DNA of 61,823 bases from Ruminococcus sp. zg-924 (lineage in GTDB: Bacteria; Bacillota; Clostridia; Oscillospirales; Acutalibacteraceae): the NCBI RefSeq assembly GCF_024433635.1, contig NZ_WNJZ01000016.1, positions 1 through 61,823 on the forward strand, written 5' to 3'. Shown piece by piece: positions 25,547 through 33,955 of this stretch. The notes beneath the pieces are model-generated. The model searched no databases and was not told where the DNA came from. It saw only the letters and a program-made list of their open reading frames with translations. Position numbers and translations under genes: made by a program. How positions within the stretch are numbered: position 1 is the stretch's first letter; each line of letters begins with the position of its first letter.

Positions 25547-27077
25547 CCTTATTACCCTGCTTTCCCTTTTGTCTTTCTATAAGCTTCACGTTTGTTTTGT
25601 CCTTATCGCCCTTTTTTGCATTTTCAGCAGGCAGCCAGAACGTGAACCGGCAACTCTTGCCAAGCTCGCTGTCGGCGCTGATGTCGCCGCCGTGAAGCCG
25701 CAGAATGGTCTTGACAATATAAAGACCAAGTCCCATACCGTTTTTATCCATACTGCGAGATTTATCAGTTTTATAAAAACGCTCGAATATATGCTGTATC
25801 TCCTCGCTTTTAATGCCCTCGCCGCTGTTTTCAATGCTAATAACAGTTCTGTCCGGCTCAAGCTCGGCTGATATTTTTATATACCCGTTTTCGTTAGTAA
25901 ACTTAACGGCGTTTTCCATAAGATTATAAACAACCTGATGAAGCATATCCTTATCGCCGTCGACGTCTATCTCAGATATATCATCAAGGCCGCAGATATT
26001 TATTTTTCTCTGCTCAATCTTCTGTTCAAATGTAAGCAGTGTTTCAATAATTATCTCAGTAAGGTTAAACTTCCGCTTGTTAAGCTTCATCGTGCCGCTG
26101 TCGATTCTTGACAGTGCGAGCATTGACTGCACAAGACGGGACAATCGCTTAACCTCGACAGACACAATATTAAGATAGTAGCTTTGCCTCTCATAAGGAA
26201 TAGTTCCGTCAAGAATGCCGTCAACAAAGCCGCCGATAGTTGTCATTGGTGTTTTAAGCTCATGTGACACATTTGCAATAAAGCTTCGCCTTGTACCTTC
26301 AGAAAGAGCAAGCGAATCCGCCATATTGTTGAATTCCTCAGCAAGCTGACCAACCTCGTCATTGGTTGTAATCGGAACACGGCTTGAAAAATCGCCTGCA
26401 CCAAATTTCTTAGCTGCGGCTGCCATCTGACGCAAAGGCTTTGCCATATTATATGTAAAAAATCCTGAAATACAGAACATAATCGCAAATGTTGCGATAG
26501 CCGCCATAAAGAAAATTCTCAAAATCTCGCCAACAAAATAAAACATTGACGAGGACTGAGTTGAAATAAACACAGCGCCAACAGCAATTTTACCCGAATT
26601 CTCGGTTATTATTATAGGCGTGCCTACCGTGAAATGCGGTTCGCTGTAAATACCGCCGAGCTTGCCGTTTTCAAAATAATCACGGTTCAGAGCAACCGCC
26701 ATAATATCTTCGCTGACTTTTTTTCCCTCATGCACACAGTTATCGTTATCAGAGCATATCTGCGTGTTACCGCTGCTGTCTGTAATAAAAATCTCAGCGT
26801 TAAGGCTCTTTGACATTGTTGAAATAACAGACTGCCAGCGGTTATATTCGGGTATGGTAAGATAAATTTTGTTACCCACAACGCTACAGTTGTCAGACAC
26901 CATATCGGCAACTGACAATGCATTTTCGGCAAGCAGCGACTGTTTTTCGTTCTGGGAATACTGCATAACAAAAAACGTGAGCATAACACCGATAAGCGTA
27001 AAGCCTATAAGCATAGTCGAAAGGCTAAGGGCAAGATACTTGCCAAAAATCGTTGTGCGTTTCCGCTTTTTACTCAT
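25539..27077 (-). CDS. membrane sensor histidine kinase
   Basis: 512 residues. The first membrane helix is near 12-40, an extracellular sensor about 40-178 contains two Cys (NTQICSDNDNCVHEG) that could form a redox-sensitive loop, and the second helix is near 183-208. HAMP follows, then the HisKA box FIANVSHELKTPM (His about 272), and HATPase motifs NLMENAVKF, GEGI, FERFYKTDKSR and GMGLGLYIV. A TTG one codon upstream of the ATG is the alternative start. It lies between its response regulator and htrA on one transcript, suggesting it senses envelope or secretion stress. Confidence 0.93.
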   Translation of the reverse strand: MSKKRKRTTIFGKYLALSLSTMLIGFTLIGVMLTFFVMQYSQNEKQSLLAENALSVADMVSDNCSVVGNKIYLTIPEYNRWQSVISTMSKSLNAEIFITDSSGNTQICSDNDNCVHEGKKVSEDIMAVALNRDYFENGKLGGIYSEPHFTVGTPIIITENSGKIAVGAVFISTQSSSMFYFVGEILRIFFMAAIATFAIMFCISGFFTYNMAKPLRQMAAAAKKFGAGDFSSRVPITTNDEVGQLAEEFNNMADSLALSEGTRRSFIANVSHELKTPMTTIGGFVDGILDGTIPYERQSYYLNIVSVEVKRLSRLVQSMLALSRIDSGTMKLNKRKFNLTEIIIETLLTFEQKIEQRKINICGLDDISEIDVDGDKDMLHQVVYNLMENAVKFTNENGYIKISAELEPDRTVISIENSGEGIKSEEIQHIFERFYKTDKSRSMDKNGMGLGLYIVKTILRLHGGDISADSELGKSCRFTFWLPAENAKKGDKDKTNVKLIERQKGKQGNKDE

Positions 27078-27116
27078 CAAGGACTCATCCTTTGTTTTTC
27101 ATTTTTCTATGAAAAA

Positions 27117-27150
27117 TTTTCACCGAAAAGCGTCAGCCCTTCGGCGAAAA
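27117..27150 (-). promoter_or_regulatory. hairpin between response regulator and kinase
   Basis: 11-bp stem (TTTTCGCCGAA with TTCGGTGAAAA, one G-U) and a 12-nt loop, closely followed by a second A/T-rich hairpin (TTTTTC ATA GAAAAA). It lies in the 87-bp gap and may reduce read-through so that regulator exceeds kinase. Confidence 0.5.
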
Positions 27151-27164
27151 CAAAAAATCGTTTT

Positions 27165-27857
27165 TTAATTTTCCTTAACCTCAAATTTGTAGCCAACGCC
27201 CCAAACGGTTTTCAGCTCCCACTTATCGGACACTCCGTCAATCTTTTCACGCAACCTTTTAACGTGAACGTCAACCGTTCTTGAGTCGCCGTAGTAATCA
27301 AAACCCCAAACCTCGTCAAGTAACTGATCACGAGTAAACACACGGTTAGGATTGCTTGCAAGATGATACAAAAGCTCCATTTCCTTAGGCGGCGTATCAA
27401 CCTGAACGCCGTTAACCTTAAGCTCGTAATTCGTGAGGTTAATTGACAGCTTATCCCATCTTACCTCCTTAACAGGCGGCTCCTCGGTTTTTCCGCTGCG
27501 GCGCAGTACAGCACGGATTCGTGCGATTACCTCCTTCGCCTCGAAAGGCTTTACCATATAGTCATCTGCACCAAGTTCCAAGCCGAGCACCTTATCAAAC
27601 ACCTCGCCCTTAGCTGTGAGCATAATTATAGGGCACTGCGATGTTTTTCTTATCTCTCGGCACACCTGCCAGCCGTCAAGCTTAGGCAGCATTATGTCGA
27701 GCAAAATCAAATCCGGATTTTCCTTTTCAAAGCTTTTTACCGCAGCCTCGCCGTCATTGACTGTGACAACACTGAAGCCTTCCTTTTCAATATAAAGCCG
27801 CAAAAGCTCGCAGATGTTTAAATCATCGTCCACAATCATAATTTTACCTGTACTCAT
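27165..27857 (-). CDS. OmpR/PhoB-type response regulator
   Basis: 230 residues from ATG with GGGAGG eight bases upstream. Receiver domain: acidic pocket VDDD, phospho-Asp in DLILLDIML, Thr/Lys in MLTAKGE and VKPF. The C-terminal winged helix is shown by LTNYELKV, LLYHLASNPNRVFTRDQLLDEVWG, DSRTVDVHVKRLREK and WGVGYKF. It heads the operon with the kinase and HtrA protease and probably activates htrA. Confidence 0.95.
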   Translation of the reverse strand: MSTGKIMIVDDDLNICELLRLYIEKEGFSVVTVNDGEAAVKSFEKENPDLILLDIMLPKLDGWQVCREIRKTSQCPIIMLTAKGEVFDKVLGLELGADDYMVKPFEAKEVIARIRAVLRRSGKTEEPPVKEVRWDKLSINLTNYELKVNGVQVDTPPKEMELLYHLASNPNRVFTRDQLLDEVWGFDYYGDSRTVDVHVKRLREKIDGVSDKWELKTVWGVGYKFEVKEN

Positions 27858-28111
27858 TTTATGTACCTCCCTCAAATTAAGCATTTGTTTCAGCTTACTT
27901 TATTTTACTCTGCTAAATTAAGTATATATTGTCAAATGTTGAAATAAATGAACAAATTAAAAATAATAAAACAAATTTTTATAAACTGCACAACGTACTC
28001 AATGCATAATGTGCGACAGCCTTGTGCCGTGCAGCGTGAACACTTAATACAGAGCCTCGCCACTGTGGAATATCAATCAAAATTTATAAAAATGTTCCTA
28101 CGGATTTATCA

Positions 28112-29044
28112 TTAAGATACCGATGCAGTATCCTCTGAAAACAGCTTTAAAAACCCAAGCTCCGCCTTTTCAAGATTTACTTTTCCAAGCCCCAAAAATT
28201 CCCTGCCACGCTCATAAATTCGGAAAATCTCTCCGTTTTCCTTATTCTGCCGTGCAAGCTGAGTTCTGTCTATGTCAAACCCTCCGCCGTTTTTAAACCG
28301 TTTTGCTTGCGCCGCCGTAACATAAACAGGGCGATACGGCGCAAACACAGTTTCAGTCGGCTTTATGAGAGCCTGCACCGCTTCAATACCCTCGCTGTCC
28401 TTAAGCTTGCGAAGCTCCTCAAGAGGTATTGCATTGTCGATACTGTAACCGCAGGCAAGCGTTCTCCTAAGCTTAGTCATAACTGCGCACGTTCCGAGAG
28501 CCTGTCCTATATCGTCAATGAGCGTTCTTATATATGTTCCCTTTGAGCAGGCAACAGAAATTCGCCCTGTCTGCGTTTTCTTATCAAATCCGAGAATCTC
28601 AAGGCGTTCAATTACAACCGCCCTTTTTTCACGCTCAACCTCTATCCCTTGTCTTGCAAGGTCATACAACCGCTGTCCGTCAACACTAAGCGCCGAATAC
28701 ATAGGCGGCAGTTGCATTATCTCTCCTCTGAACTCAGGCAAAACCCCCTCTATATCTGCAAGGCTTAAATTCGCTTCTTTCTTTTCGGTTACATTGCCGG
28801 TAATATCGAGCGTATCTGTGCGAAGTCCGAGCATAAATTCAGCCTCATACGCTTTGTTGCTGTCGGGCATAAGACTCTGCGCCTTGGTCGCATTGCCAAG
28901 CAAAACCGGCAGAACTCCCGTTGCCATAGGGTCGAGCGTGCCGGTGTGTCCGGCTTTTTTTGTCTGACAAACTCCTCTGACAACCGCAACAACGTCAAAT
29001 GATGTAAAATCCTGCGGCTTATCAATAACCAAAACGCCATTCAC
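28112..29044 (-). CDS. truB: tRNA pseudouridine-55 synthase
   Basis: Makes pseudouridine 55 in the T-loop of tRNAs. 310 residues from a GTG start (MNGVLVIDKP) with AAGGGGGTG upstream; the longer frame lacks a start signal. Motifs: VIDKPQDFTS, KAGHTGTLDPMATGVL with the catalytic Asp, KAYEAEFMLGLRTDTLD, and CSKGTYIRTLIDD. A C-terminal extension after the catalytic domain resembles a degenerate PUA. It follows nrnA by 130 bp. Confidence 0.95.
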   Translation of the reverse strand: MNGVLVIDKPQDFTSFDVVAVVRGVCQTKKAGHTGTLDPMATGVLPVLLGNATKAQSLMPDSNKAYEAEFMLGLRTDTLDITGNVTEKKEANLSLADIEGVLPEFRGEIMQLPPMYSALSVDGQRLYDLARQGIEVEREKRAVVIERLEILGFDKKTQTGRISVACSKGTYIRTLIDDIGQALGTCAVMTKLRRTLACGYSIDNAIPLEELRKLKDSEGIEAVQALIKPTETVFAPYRPVYVTAAQAKRFKNGGGFDIDRTQLARQNKENGEIFRIYERGREFLGLGKVNLEKAELGFLKLFSEDTASVS

Positions 29045-29174
29045 TCGGCACACCCCCTTAGTTTCCAATGTTATCAAACTAACAACATTAGAGTGAAATA
29101 TTTTGCTTTCGGCAAAGTAAAATTTGCATTGCGGTATGTGAAACACCAGCATATCAAGCTTAAAACACTGCTTT

Positions 29175-30134
29175 TTATCTTATGGCGAGCAGTTTTTCTG
29201 CATATTCGACAAGCTGCTTTTTTATTTCCTCAAGCGGCATATCGTTAAAGGCACAGCCGCCTGCCGCCGCATGACCTCCGCCGCCGAAATTAGAGCAAAG
29301 CTCGCTTGCACTGCATACGGTTTCGTCGCTTCTTACAGACACCTTGAAAAGGCTGTTGCTTTTCTGTTTTATCAGAATACCGACAAGCACCCCCTCAATC
29401 GTTCTCGGAATTGCGGCAATGCCGTCAAGCTCGCTGTCGGACGCTCCGCTTTTTTCAAGCATATCAAGCGTAACAGTCATTACTGCAATTTTACCGTCAT
29501 CGTAATACTCAAGCGTTGAAAGCGACATCTGTTCAAGAGCGATTCTCTCTCTTGAATTTGTTTCAAACATCAGCTTATTTATAATGTAGCTGTCACAGCC
29601 CGATTCAATAAGCTGTGCCGCTGTATTCATAGTCTGCTTTGTCACGTTGCTGTAACGGAAACAGCCTGTATCTGTTGTCAAACCCGTAAAAATGCAGTTT
29701 GCAAGCGGTCTGTCAATTTCAATGCCGAGAGCCTTAACAAGCTTGAACGTAACCTCGGCGCATGCTGCGGCTGTCGGCTCAACGCAGTAATCCTTTGCAT
29801 AGTGAGTGTTTGAAACATGGTGGTCAACGCAAAGGTCAACCCTTCCTCTGTATTTGTGCGAGTTTTCCGGGAATAGCTTTTCGTCGGCAATATCTACCGC
29901 AACAACAAGCTCCTCGTCAAAGCTGTTTTCCTCAACTGTATCGCAAAGGTACAAAAACTTTTTCGAAATTTCGCCCTCAGTGCTTACTCTTGCTTTCTTT
30001 CCCAAAAGCTGTAAGGCTCTGCACAATGCAAACGCACAGCCAAGCGTATCGCCGTCAGGCGACATATGCGTCAACAGCAAAACATTATCTCTTTCCTTTA
30101 ATATTTTTGCCGCCTGCTCAATCGTTATCTCCAT
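29175..30134 (-). CDS. nrnA: bifunctional oligoribonuclease / pAp phosphatase (DHH-DHHA1)
   Basis: Degrades nano-RNAs and dephosphorylates 3'-phosphoadenosine 5'-phosphate. 319 residues. Metal motifs are THMSPDGDTLG, VDIADEKL, the diagnostic CVDHHVSN, and GLTTDTGCFRYSN; the DHHA1 end is NFGGGGHAAAGGC. The start lies inside the rbfA 3' end (17-bp overlap) with GAGGA upstream. The gene order rbfA-nrnA-truB is the usual Firmicutes order. Confidence 0.95.
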   Translation of the reverse strand: MEITIEQAAKILKERDNVLLLTHMSPDGDTLGCAFALCRALQLLGKKARVSTEGEISKKFLYLCDTVEENSFDEELVVAVDIADEKLFPENSHKYRGRVDLCVDHHVSNTHYAKDYCVEPTAAACAEVTFKLVKALGIEIDRPLANCIFTGLTTDTGCFRYSNVTKQTMNTAAQLIESGCDSYIINKLMFETNSRERIALEQMSLSTLEYYDDGKIAVMTVTLDMLEKSGASDSELDGIAAIPRTIEGVLVGILIKQKSNSLFKVSVRSDETVCSASELCSNFGGGGHAAAGGCAFNDMPLEEIKKQLVEYAEKLLAIR

Positions 30135-30498
30135 GCTCGTCCTCCTCGTCGTGCGGAATATTCAGACTGTTTAATGTCCGTGAGATTTCGGCGCCGTATT
30201 CGATTGAGTCAGTCGCCTTGAAAATACACTCCGGCACATGGCGCAGCTTTAAGCGATGCCCAAGCTCACGGCGGATAAATCCGCCTGCCGATTTAAGCCC
30301 CTTAAGCGCTTGCTTTGCACTCTCCATTCCGCTCATAGAGCTTACATACACAGTGCAGTACGAAAGGTCATTTGTAACCTCGACACGCACAATGCTAATC
30401 ATCGAGTTGTTGATTCTTGGATCCTTAAGTTCTCTGAAAATTGCCGTAAGCTCACGACGAATATCCTCTGTTGTTCTGTCAATTCTATGTCCAGCCAT
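30118..30498 (-). CDS. rbfA: 30S ribosome-binding factor A
   Basis: Assembly factor for the small ribosomal subunit, needed for 16S 5' end maturation and cold growth. 126 residues of the KH-like family: HRIDRTTEDIRRELTAIF, LKDPRI, VRVEVTNDLSYCTVYVS, and RRELGHRLKLRHVPECIF. The acidic His-rich end (HDEEDEHGDND) is extra. infB, usually just upstream, is absent; the gene starts its own unit with a (TAAAAA)5 tract in its upstream region. Confidence 0.95.
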   Translation of the reverse strand: MAGHRIDRTTEDIRRELTAIFRELKDPRINNSMISIVRVEVTNDLSYCTVYVSSMSGMESAKQALKGLKSAGGFIRRELGHRLKLRHVPECIFKATDSIEYGAEISRTLNSLNIPHDEEDEHGDND

Positions 30499-30525
30499 AT
30501 ATACTCCTTCGGCTTTCGCCTTTAT

Positions 30526-30556
30526 ATTTTTATTTTTATTTTTATTTTTATTTTTA
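30526..30556 (-). repeat. simple repeat (ATTTTT)5 upstream of rbfA
   Basis: Five perfect 6-bp copies plus one base, 28-58 bp before the rbfA start. It sits where promoter spacer or early 5' UTR would be, so copy number changes could alter expression. The rest of the gap up to the next terminator (30557-30783) is AT-rich with no gene seen. Confidence 0.85.
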
Positions 30557-30789
30557 TATTCTATATTTTATGTTTTATCTTCTAATATATTATTTCCCCG
30601 TACATCACGCCAAACAGATAATAAGCAAAAAGTAAATCTCATCTGCCGGAAAACAGCTATTCAGCTGCATACTAATAAAGAAAAGCTGAAACCGAGTGCA
30701 CACAACCCTGTCTGTAAAGTTATTTTACACTAAATTTGACAGCTTTTCAACATTACGGCGACAATAGCCGTTAATTTTGTATATAAAAA

Positions 30790-30809
30790 CAGGACGGAAA
30801 TCCGCCCTG
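30790..30809 (-). terminator. terminator after CBS/CorC gene
   Basis: 9-bp stem (CAGGGCGGA...TCCGTCCTG, one G-U) with a 2-nt loop followed by TTTTTATA on the minus strand, 14 bp after the stop. The tight loop would open to about four bases. Confidence 0.8.
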
Positions 30810-30823
30810 CAATATATGTACTG

Positions 30824-31696
30824 TTATTCTTTATCTGAAATTTCTGCATCCGTATCAATGCGCTCAACAAGCACTCTTGCAATTCGTCTGTCCTCAATCT
30901 TAACGGCTGTAAGCTTAATTCCATCAAGCGCAACAAATGGCCTTTCATTGTCAGCAGGAATACTGCCGAGATGGTCAAGCATAAGTCCGGCTACAGTTTC
31001 GCTCTCCTCACTTGAAACAGACATCCCCGAAAGCTCGTTAAGCTCGTCAACAGAAATTCCTCCGTCAACCGTGAACACATTATCCGACAGCTTCAGAATT
31101 TCTTTTTCCTCGTTGTCATACTCATCCTGAATATCTCCGACTATTGATTCAAGCAAATCCTCCAGAGTGATAATTCCCTCTGTTCCGCCGTACTCGTCAA
31201 CAACAATTGCAAGCTGAGTTTTTTTCGCCGTCATTTCGGTAAAAACCTTACTGCAATTAATCGACTTTGGCACAAACATAGGCTTTCTTGTAATACCGGA
31301 AAGCTTCAAATCACTCGGAACATCACCGCACACAAACCTAAGCAAATCCTTGCCGTAGAGTATGCCTGTAATATTGTCGATATCCTCGTGGTAAACTGGA
31401 ATTCTCGAATATCCTGTTTCCGTAAGCAGAGAAACCGCTTTATCAAGGCTTTCGGTGTCCTCAACTGCCGTAATATCGGTGCGGTGAGTCATAAGCTCGC
31501 CGACAGTTGTATCGTCAAAGCTGAAGATATTAAAAATCATATTACGTGAGCTTTGGTCGATAATTCCGTTTTTATATCCGGCTTCAACGGTCAACAGAAT
31601 ATCCTCCTCCGACACATCGTCAGCCGCCTCATTTTTAAACAGCCTTGAAAAAAATCCGTTCTGTTTTCTACTGTTACCGCCTGCATCATCAGACAT
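30824..31696 (-). CDS. CBS-domain protein with CorC/HlyC domain
   Basis: 290 residues from ATG with GAGGGG upstream. The order is SRLF and a short acidic lead, the TVGELMTHRTDITAVE entry to two CBS repeats (about 60-180), QLAIVVDEYGGTEGIITLEDLLE (the hallmark of this family), then the C-terminal transporter-associated domain. There is no DUF21 membrane part, as in CorC. Its role is probably nucleotide-gated regulation of divalent cation efflux, by family; no transporter gene adjoins. Confidence 0.88.
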   Translation of the reverse strand: MSDDAGGNSRKQNGFFSRLFKNEAADDVSEEDILLTVEAGYKNGIIDQSSRNMIFNIFSFDDTTVGELMTHRTDITAVEDTESLDKAVSLLTETGYSRIPVYHEDIDNITGILYGKDLLRFVCGDVPSDLKLSGITRKPMFVPKSINCSKVFTEMTAKKTQLAIVVDEYGGTEGIITLEDLLESIVGDIQDEYDNEEKEILKLSDNVFTVDGGISVDELNELSGMSVSSEESETVAGLMLDHLGSIPADNERPFVALDGIKLTAVKIEDRRIARVLVERIDTDAEISDKE

Positions 31697-31794
31697 AAGG
31701 TAATTTCCCCTCTCGATTAACAAATGAAGTAATAATCATATTTTACGATGATAATACGGTTTTGTCAAATGCAGATAAATAAAATATTGATAGA

Positions 31795-31814
31795 GCCGAA
31801 CCGTGTGAGAGCAA
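31795..31814. repeat. 20-bp direct repeat, copy 1
   Basis: GCCGAACCGTGTGAGAGCAA, repeated exactly 72 bp downstream, each copy followed by AATTA- or AAAATTAA-like A/T sequence. No gene lies between the copies. It may be part of a dispersed intergenic element. Confidence 0.8.
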
Positions 31815-31866
31815 TAATTAATCCATTCTCAAGATTCATACTCTGTTACTATAAAACACTGAGCAC

Positions 31867-31886
31867 GCCGAACCGTGTGAGAGCAA
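31867..31886. repeat. 20-bp direct repeat, copy 2
   Basis: Identical to the copy at 31795. It ends 10 bp from the ridA stop. Confidence 0.8.
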
Positions 31887-31896
31887 AAATTAAAAA

Positions 31897-32268
31897 TTAT
31901 TCCTCGGCAATAACCTCAACCTCAACAAGAACATCCTTTGGAAGTTGCTTAACGGCTACGCAGGAACGTGCCGGCTTCTGAGTGAAGTATTTGCCGTACA
32001 CCTCGTTAAATTTGCCGAAGTCATCCATATTTTTGAGGAAGCAAACAGTTTTTACCGCCTTTTCAAGAGAGCTGCCGGAAGCCTCAAGAACATTTTTGAG
32101 GTTTTCGCAAACCTGCTGAGTCTGCTCTTCAATTGTCACAGCCTCAACATTTCCGCTTGCAGGGTTAATTGCAATCTGACCCGAAGTGAAAACAAGTCCG
32201 TTTACTTTAACTGCCTGTGAATACGGTCCGATAGCGTCCGGAGCATTTTTTGTGTAGATTTTTTTCAT
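31897..32268 (-). CDS. ridA: RidA-family 2-iminobutanoate/2-iminopropanoate deaminase
   Basis: Hydrolyses reactive enamine/imine intermediates released by PLP dehydratases. 123 residues from an ATG with GGAGG eight bases upstream. Motifs: APDAIGPYSQAVKV, FTSGQIAINP, and the active-site Arg/Glu in RSCVAVKQLP and VEVEVIA. 16 bp after ilvA, so it directly detoxifies that enzyme's by-products. Confidence 0.95.
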   Translation of the reverse strand: MKKIYTKNAPDAIGPYSQAVKVNGLVFTSGQIAINPASGNVEAVTIEEQTQQVCENLKNVLEASGSSLEKAVKTVCFLKNMDDFGKFNEVYGKYFTQKPARSCVAVKQLPKDVLVEVEVIAEE

Positions 32269-32284
32269 TTTAAATTCCTCCATA

Positions 32285-33478
32285 TTATATAAGCTTAAAG
32301 CCTGCGTTGGTTAGCGCAACTGAAATTTCTTTTACGTGGTCAAAGTTTCTTGTTTCAAGCACAATTCTCAGGTAACATCCGGTAACGTCCGAACCCTCAC
32401 TTGCTCTTTCGTGGTGAATTGAGATTACGTTTGCGCCCTTTTCTGCAATAATCTCTGATACTGCAAGCAGCTGACCGGGCTTATCCTGAAGCTCAATGCA
32501 AATTGTCTGCTGCCTTCCTGTCATGAGCAGACCTCTCTTGATAACCCTTGAAAGAATCGTAACATCAATATTACCGCCCGAAATTATGCAAACAACCTTT
32601 TTGCCCTTTATCGGCAGCTTGTTGAACATTACAGCCGCAACAGGGGCAGCACCTGCACCCTCGGCAATCATCTTCTGACTCTCAATGAGCTTTAATATAG
32701 CAGACGAAATTTCATCATCGCTTACCGTTACTATATCATCAACATACTCCCGAACAAGGTTGAACGTGTTTTCTCCCGGAGCTTTAACCTGAATACCATC
32801 GGCAATTGTTGTAACCCTGCTAAGGTGAACAGGCTCACCCTTCTTGATTGATTCATACATTGATGGCGCACCCTCCGCCTGAACACCGTAAACCTTTATA
32901 TTGGGATTAAGATGTTTGATTGCACAGGCAACGCCGGAGATAAGTCCGCCTCCGCCGATTGCACATATAACGGCGTCAACATCAGGCATTTCGTTAAGAA
33001 TTTCTATGCCTATTGTGCCCTGACCTGCAATTACATTTTCATCATCAAACGGATGAATAAAGGTGTAATTTTCTTCATCACGAAGCCTTAACGCCTCGTT
33101 GTATGCATCATCATAAACTCCGGGTACCATACAAACCTTAGCACCGTAGTTTTTGGTAGCCTCAACCTTTGAAATCGGAGCGCCGTCAGGCAGACAAATG
33201 AGCGACTTTATGCCGTATTTTGTTGCGGCAAGTGCAACGCCCTGTGCATGGTTGCCTGCCGAACAGGCAATTACGCCTCTCTTTTTTTCCTCGTCCGTAA
33301 GCTGAGATATTTTATAGCCCGAACCCCTTACCTTGAACGAACCGGTAATCTGAAGGTTTTCAGGTTTAAGATAAACCTCACAGTCATCGTAAATTCCGGA
33401 AGCCTTTACTATATGTGTTGGTCTTATTACATCTTTAAGAACATAAGACGCATGATAAATTTTATCTAATGTCAGCAT
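32285..33478 (-). CDS. ilvA: threonine ammonia-lyase with C-terminal ACT-like domain
   Basis: PLP enzyme that deaminates threonine to 2-oxobutanoate (serine to pyruvate). 397 residues from MLTLDKIYHA, the usual clostridial start; an upstream in-frame GTG is possible. PLP lysine in TGSFKVRGSG, SAGNHAQGVA, GGGGLISG phosphate loop. After residue about 320 comes a single regulatory ACT-like domain (CIELQDKPGQLLAVSEIIAEKG split by function, HHERAS). No T-box leader was found upstream. Operon with ridA. It could serve isoleucine synthesis or catabolism. Confidence 0.93.
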   Translation of the reverse strand: MLTLDKIYHASYVLKDVIRPTHIVKASGIYDDCEVYLKPENLQITGSFKVRGSGYKISQLTDEEKKRGVIACSAGNHAQGVALAATKYGIKSLICLPDGAPISKVEATKNYGAKVCMVPGVYDDAYNEALRLRDEENYTFIHPFDDENVIAGQGTIGIEILNEMPDVDAVICAIGGGGLISGVACAIKHLNPNIKVYGVQAEGAPSMYESIKKGEPVHLSRVTTIADGIQVKAPGENTFNLVREYVDDIVTVSDDEISSAILKLIESQKMIAEGAGAAPVAAVMFNKLPIKGKKVVCIISGGNIDVTILSRVIKRGLLMTGRQQTICIELQDKPGQLLAVSEIIAEKGANVISIHHERASEGSDVTGCYLRIVLETRNFDHVKEISVALTNAGFKLI

Positions 33479-33829
33479 ATCAATCTTCACTTTCGTTTTA
33501 ATATATATAAGCCGCCTGTTAAAAGCTTTTGACCCTCAAAATCTGTACTTTCACAAAAATGCTCCGTTTGAGATGTAAAAACCTTACAGCTATGTCTCAT
33601 TGAGCAATTATATGCCTTTATTGTAACAAAATCAAGATTCATTTTTATTTTTTAAGCAAAGCACAAAACGAAAAAATAGCTTAAACGGTTTTATCCTCTA
33701 ACAAGAGCTTACATAAGCGAAATATCCGCAGGTTAGCTGTTTCTAACCCAACACCGCTTAGTTATACCTTTGTTAATTTTCTTTGAATTATAGACTTTTA
33801 TGCCAAATTTAAGTAAATTCGCTTAAAAA
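33479..33829. other. divergent intergenic region, nothing seen besides promoters
   Basis: AT-rich gap between ilvA and the PFOR promoter. No ORF with a ribosome site and no T-box or riboswitch core motif was recognised on either strand. Confidence 0.4.
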
Positions 33830-33858
33830 TTGTTTTATACACACTTTACATCTGTAAT
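33830..33858 (+). promoter_or_regulatory. PFOR promoter
   Basis: TTGTTT, 17 bp, TGTAAT, giving a leader of about 90 nt that contains a small ACGG/CCGT hairpin and a 22-nt palindrome. Confidence 0.55.
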
Positions 33859-33913
33859 AAAAGATGATAAAATTTCAGTAGTACGGTTATATTGCCGTAG
33901 CTATGTCAGTAGC

Positions 33914-33935
33914 TTTACTTGCATATGCAAGTAAA
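33914..33935 (+). promoter_or_regulatory. perfect 22-bp palindrome before the PFOR ribosome site
   Basis: TTTACTTGCATATGCAAGTAAA is a perfect inverted repeat followed by ATTTTT and then AAGGAGGAA. As RNA it forms an 11-bp hairpin ahead of a U-run, like a weak terminator. As DNA it could be an operator. It ends about 20 nt before the start codon. Confidence 0.6.
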
Positions 33936-33955
33936 ATTTTTAAGGAGGAATACCA

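Noticed and set aside
29762-30733. 323-codon plus-strand ORF opposite nrnA and rbfA
   Set aside because: It covers two certain genes antisense and runs through the ATTTTT repeat; product is low-complexity Ser/Leu/Phe.
31748-31981. 77-codon plus-strand ORF containing both 20-bp direct repeats
   Set aside because: Overlaps ridA antisense, has no ribosome site, and exists only because of the repeated DNA.
33491-33829. Search for a T-box or other riboswitch before ilvA and near trpS
   Set aside because: No conserved T-box core (GGTGG...CCGCG type) was seen on the coding strand.
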